From Nanobdellota archaeon (GTDB lineage: Archaea; Nanobdellota; Nanobdellia; Pacearchaeales; GW2011-AR1): a stretch of 8,811 nt of DNA. The stretch spans positions 1-8,811 of the forward strand of contig JAUYHR010000194.1 of the NCBI GenBank assembly GCA_030689875.1, given 5' to 3'. Position numbers and translations under genes: made by a program. How positions within the stretch are numbered: the first letter of the stretch is position 1; each line of letters begins with the position of its first letter. A model generated the notes under the pieces. It saw nothing but the letters and a program-made list of their open reading frames with translations, was not told the origin of the DNA and searched no databases. Of the stretch, positions 6,067-8,811 are shown one piece after another.

Positions 6067-8811
6067 CAATTATTTCCTTTTCCTCTTCAGTTATTTCATA
6101 TAATTTGTAAACTTCTTGGTCAATTTCATAATCTACATTTTTAATGTCTTGTTCTGATTTTCCTTCTTTATGAAATTGCATTATTCTTTCAACTAACTCT
6201 TTTATTTTTTTTGCTTGTTTTTCATTGGGGAGTTTAATTGGTAATCTTGATAAGAAAGTATTTGAATAATTAAAATATCCACCTGCTTTTAGAGGGCAAG
6301 TTTGATGTAAATAAAATTCTGTAAGTTTTGAATTTAATATACCTAATAAAACTAATAAATTTTCATCAGAAGTTATGCAAGTCACTTTACCGCCAGAAAA
6401 AGCATATAGATTATTATCTAAACAAAATTTATTTTTCTTTACTATACTTGGGGTAAGAATTTTGTTTTGGTTAAAAATATTTAATTTGCTAAACCTTACT
6501 AATCCATACCAGCTTGAACTTCCTTTAAAATTGCCTCTTGAATCTTTTCTTAATTCAAGGTCAGATTTATTCTTTATTAAGTATTGATATAAATTAGAAT
6601 CTTTATTTTTTATATTTTCAAGTTCTTCTAATTTTGTAGATTCTTCTTTTTTAATATATGGATAAATTATATTTTCTTTTGGGTTATTCAAACGATACCT
6701 TCCAATATCTTGTGGAACAATTATTTTTCTAACAAACTCTTTTTTAAAGTTTAATTTCTTTAACTTATCTTCAGAAAAGATTAATAATTTATCATTTCCC
6801 GTAATAATGCCATAATTTGTTTTGGCCATATCATTTAACTTAGTTTTAATTGAATTAAGCTTATTTATAATTTCCAAAACATTCTTCTTTCCTAAACTCC
6901 AAGATTGACTATTCAAAGAAGAAACATTAATGGTATCAAACCCATAATTATTATTTGTAAAATCTAAAATATTAACTAATTTAACATAGTTAAAATCTTT
7001 TGTTTTATCTTTACTTATTATAAACACTCTTGTATATGTTAATGCATCATTAAATATTGGTAAATCGCCAAAATCCACAACATTTACTATTCTATTCTCT
7101 AATAATATTTCTCTTAGTTTTTCTCCATAAGTTGATACTAAAAATTGATTTGAAGATATAAAACCTATTCTTCCACCAAATTTTATAAGAGATAAGGCTT
7201 TCTCAAAAAATAAAGTAGAAATATCAATTCTTCTAAATGCAGTTTTATAATTTTCCTTGAAATAATCTATATCTTTATGTTTTAATTCTTGAACTCTTAC
7301 ATAAGGCGGATTTCCAATAACAATATCAAAACCCCCTCGTCTAAAAACATCAGGGAAGTGAGCATTCCAATTAAATGCTTTATCATAATTAGAATCTGAA
7401 ATTAAACTATTTCCATTCTTAATATTCTCTTTCATATTAGGTAAAATTCTTTTTTTTGTTTCTCTTGTTTCTTCTTCTAAAATTTTTAATAATAAATTAA
7501 GCTGTGCGAGTTCAACAGCCTTCTCATCTAAATCAACTCCATAAATGCATCTTGTAAGTATTGCTGATTTCTGTCCTAAATCCAATCTCTCTTTAAAATA
7601 ATTAAATTGGGGACTCTTGGATTTCTCTCCATTCTTTAATCTTTTCTCAATTATTTTCTTTAATTCTTCAAATGCATCTAAAAGAAAAGAGCCAGAACCA
7701 CAAGCAGGGTCAATAACTTTTATATCCAAGATTTCATCTAAAGTTTTATCTTTTGCATATTCTACAAGGGTATTATCTAAAATATAATCAACAATATATT
7801 TTGGGGTATAATAAATTCCCATCTTTTTTCTTTTTCCACTCACTAAATCTAACTTAACTCTTTTTTCTGTTCCTCTTAAAATTGTTCCTAAATATTGCTC
7901 ATAAATCCTACCTAACAAATCAACAGGAATATCATCAAACATATATCTTTCTTGATTATCTTGTGTTCCGTAATATAATCCTTTGATTACTTTTGTTAAA
8001 ATCTCATTAGAAAATGCTCCTTCTTTTTCTAATATTCCTTCTGAAAATAATTTAGAATTGTAAGTGCTATCAAACCTTTTGAATTGTGATTTTAATACAG
8101 CCCAAAGATTCATATCAGTATATCCTCTTTCAACATCTTTTATAATAGTTAATAAAAAATCTTCTGCTTCTAATTTTCTATCTTCCACCGAACGCATAAA
8201 AATTAATCTATCAATTAAAATTTGAACAATCTCATCAATTTGAGAATCTTCTAAATAAGCTCTCTTATTTTTCAAATCTTTAGATAGCCATTCTCTATAT
8301 TGCAATAAATCAGTTAAAATTGCTTCATCTATTGGTTTGATTAACCTCTTATCAACATTATCAAGAAGTTTGTTTATTTCTTCTTTTTCAAAACTTTCTT
8401 TTGATAGAAGCCACAATCTATCAAATTGTTCTATAAAGTTTTCACAATTAAAAATTAAATAACCTTTATCATCTTTTAACAAATTTTTATCTATATTTTT
8501 TATATTAGAGAGGGCGTGATAAACCCTAATTTGTCTAAAATTAGTTAGAACAGCAAATTTTATATTTTTATGATAAGCATAAGAAACACTTTGTTTTCCT
8601 TCTTTCTCCTCTAATCTAACATCTGTTGCTTTTGCTTCTATAACTAATTTCCTTTGATTACCTAATCTCAAAATATAATCTGCTCTGCCTTTAAGCACTT
8701 TCTCTTCTCTCTCGGCTTCTTTCCTCATATCCCAACCAAGCGCATTAAATAAAGGATCTATAAACTCAGATTGTATTTGAAACTCTTTTTTTGCATCAAC
8801 TTGTTCTTTTG
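6050..8811 (-). CDS. type IIG (Eco57I-like) restriction-modification enzyme, 5' end outside the window
   Basis: One polypeptide combines restriction, N6-adenine methylation and target recognition. Residues are numbered from the first in-window ATG (8728). The N-terminal PD-(D/E)XK nuclease shows GRADY with D17 and IEAK with E31 and K33. A helical linker follows, then the methyltransferase: motif X GIYYTPKYIVDYIL (304-317), motif I DPACGSGSF (340-348), motif II YGVDLDEKAVELA (396-408), and motif IV NPPY (473-476), typical of gamma-type adenine methylases. The C-terminal part (about 605-880) is a TaqI-like specificity domain including LRKDSRGNFKGSSSWYGLVR (726-745). That ATG is not the true start: the frame stays open to the window edge and encodes 27 more residues, with the family pattern EFIDPLFNALGWD just before it. 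So 919 residues are visible and probably a few tens are missing. The target site cannot be read from sequence. It is the first visible gene of a three-gene operon, and its promoter lies beyond the edge. Confidence 0.9.
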   Translation of the reverse strand, partial: KEQVDAKKEFQIQSEFIDPLFNALGWDMRKEAEREEKVLKGRADYILRLGNQRKLVIEAKATDVRLEEKEGKQSVSYAYHKNIKFAVLTNFRQIRVYHALSNIKNIDKNLLKDDKGYLIFNCENFIEQFDRLWLLSKESFEKEEINKLLDNVDKRLIKPIDEAILTDLLQYREWLSKDLKNKRAYLEDSQIDEIVQILIDRLIFMRSVEDRKLEAEDFLLTIIKDVERGYTDMNLWAVLKSQFKRFDSTYNSKLFSEGILEKEGAFSNEILTKVIKGLYYGTQDNQERYMFDDIPVDLLGRIYEQYLGTILRGTEKRVKLDLVSGKRKKMGIYYTPKYIVDYILDNTLVEYAKDKTLDEILDIKVIDPACGSGSFLLDAFEELKKIIEKRLKNGEKSKSPQFNYFKERLDLGQKSAILTRCIYGVDLDEKAVELAQLNLLLKILEEETRETKKRILPNMKENIKNGNSLISDSNYDKAFNWNAHFPDVFRRGGFDIVIGNPPYVRVQELKHKDIDYFKENYKTAFRRIDISTLFFEKALSLIKFGGRIGFISSNQFLVSTYGEKLREILLENRIVNVVDFGDLPIFNDALTYTRVFIISKDKTKDFNYVKLVNILDFTNNNYGFDTINVSSLNSQSWSLGKKNVLEIINKLNSIKTKLNDMAKTNYGIITGNDKLLIFSEDKLKKLNFKKEFVRKIIVPQDIGRYRLNNPKENIIYPYIKKEESTKLEELENIKNKDSNLYQYLIKNKSDLELRKDSRGNFKGSSSWYGLVRFSKLNIFNQNKILTPSIVKKNKFCLDNNLYAFSGGKVTCITSDENLLVLLGILNSKLTEFYLHQTCPLKAGGYFNYSNTFLSRLPIKLPNEKQAKKIKELVERIMQFHKEGKSEQDIKNVDYEIDQEVYKLYEITEEEKEIIEESLR

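Noticed and set aside
6375..6587. Plus-strand open frame of 70 codons opposite the specificity domain of the restriction-modification gene
   Set aside because: It is antisense to a recognisable TaqI-like domain.
6050..8811. BREX-type PglX or a type I HsdM
   Set aside because: The N-terminal GRADY...EAK nuclease and the TaqI-like C-terminal domain in the same chain are the type IIG arrangement, and no BREX or HsdR/HsdS genes are nearby.

Overview
The window is AT-rich DNA that is probably from an archaeon. The clearest marker is the leftmost gene, a full-length Nre-type DNA repair protein (Nre_N/Nre_C, formerly DUF650/DUF651) that ends in a PCNA-binding peptide. The small gene spacings, strong A/T bias, AGA-dominated arginine usage in most genes and TATA-like boxes just upstream of plus-strand starts would fit a DPANN-type archaeon (Woesearchaeota/Pacearchaeota-like). 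That lineage guess is inference; nothing here fixes the taxon.

Layout. (1) 81-1286, plus: nreA-like repair gene, visibly richer in G+C than the rest. (2) 1347-5094, plus: a three-gene overlapping operon coding for a UvrD/PcrA-type helicase fused to a RecB-like PD-(D/E)XK nuclease, a GIY-YIG nuclease-fold protein, and a stand-alone PD-(D/E)XK nuclease-fold protein. The catalytic residues expected for all three families are visible. (3) 5095-5118: a very short convergent gap with a weak hairpin. (4) 5119-8811, minus: a second overlapping operon, read right to left. It holds a type IIG (Eco57I-like) restriction-modification enzyme that runs off the right edge, a small protein with one N-terminal membrane segment, and an unrecognised 164-residue protein.

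Interpretation. Two tail-to-tail nuclease operons next to each other look like a small defence island beside a core repair gene. The minus-strand operon contains a standard restriction-modification enzyme plus two co-translated accessory proteins whose roles are unknown. The plus-strand operon (helicase-nuclease + GIY-YIG + PD-(D/E)XK) matches no named defence system that I can recall, and it is the best candidate here for an undescribed system. A repair role for the helicase-nuclease cannot be excluded, given the neighbouring nre gene. The two operons also differ in translation signals. Both internal starts on the minus strand have a Shine-Dalgarno motif at the same distance, whereas the plus-strand operon has none and seems to rely on a near-leaderless first gene and overlapping stop/start codons.

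I saw no tRNA, rRNA, CRISPR array, insertion sequence, integrase or attachment site. No stretch longer than 300 bases lacks a gene; the largest gaps are the left edge (1-80) and 1287-1346.
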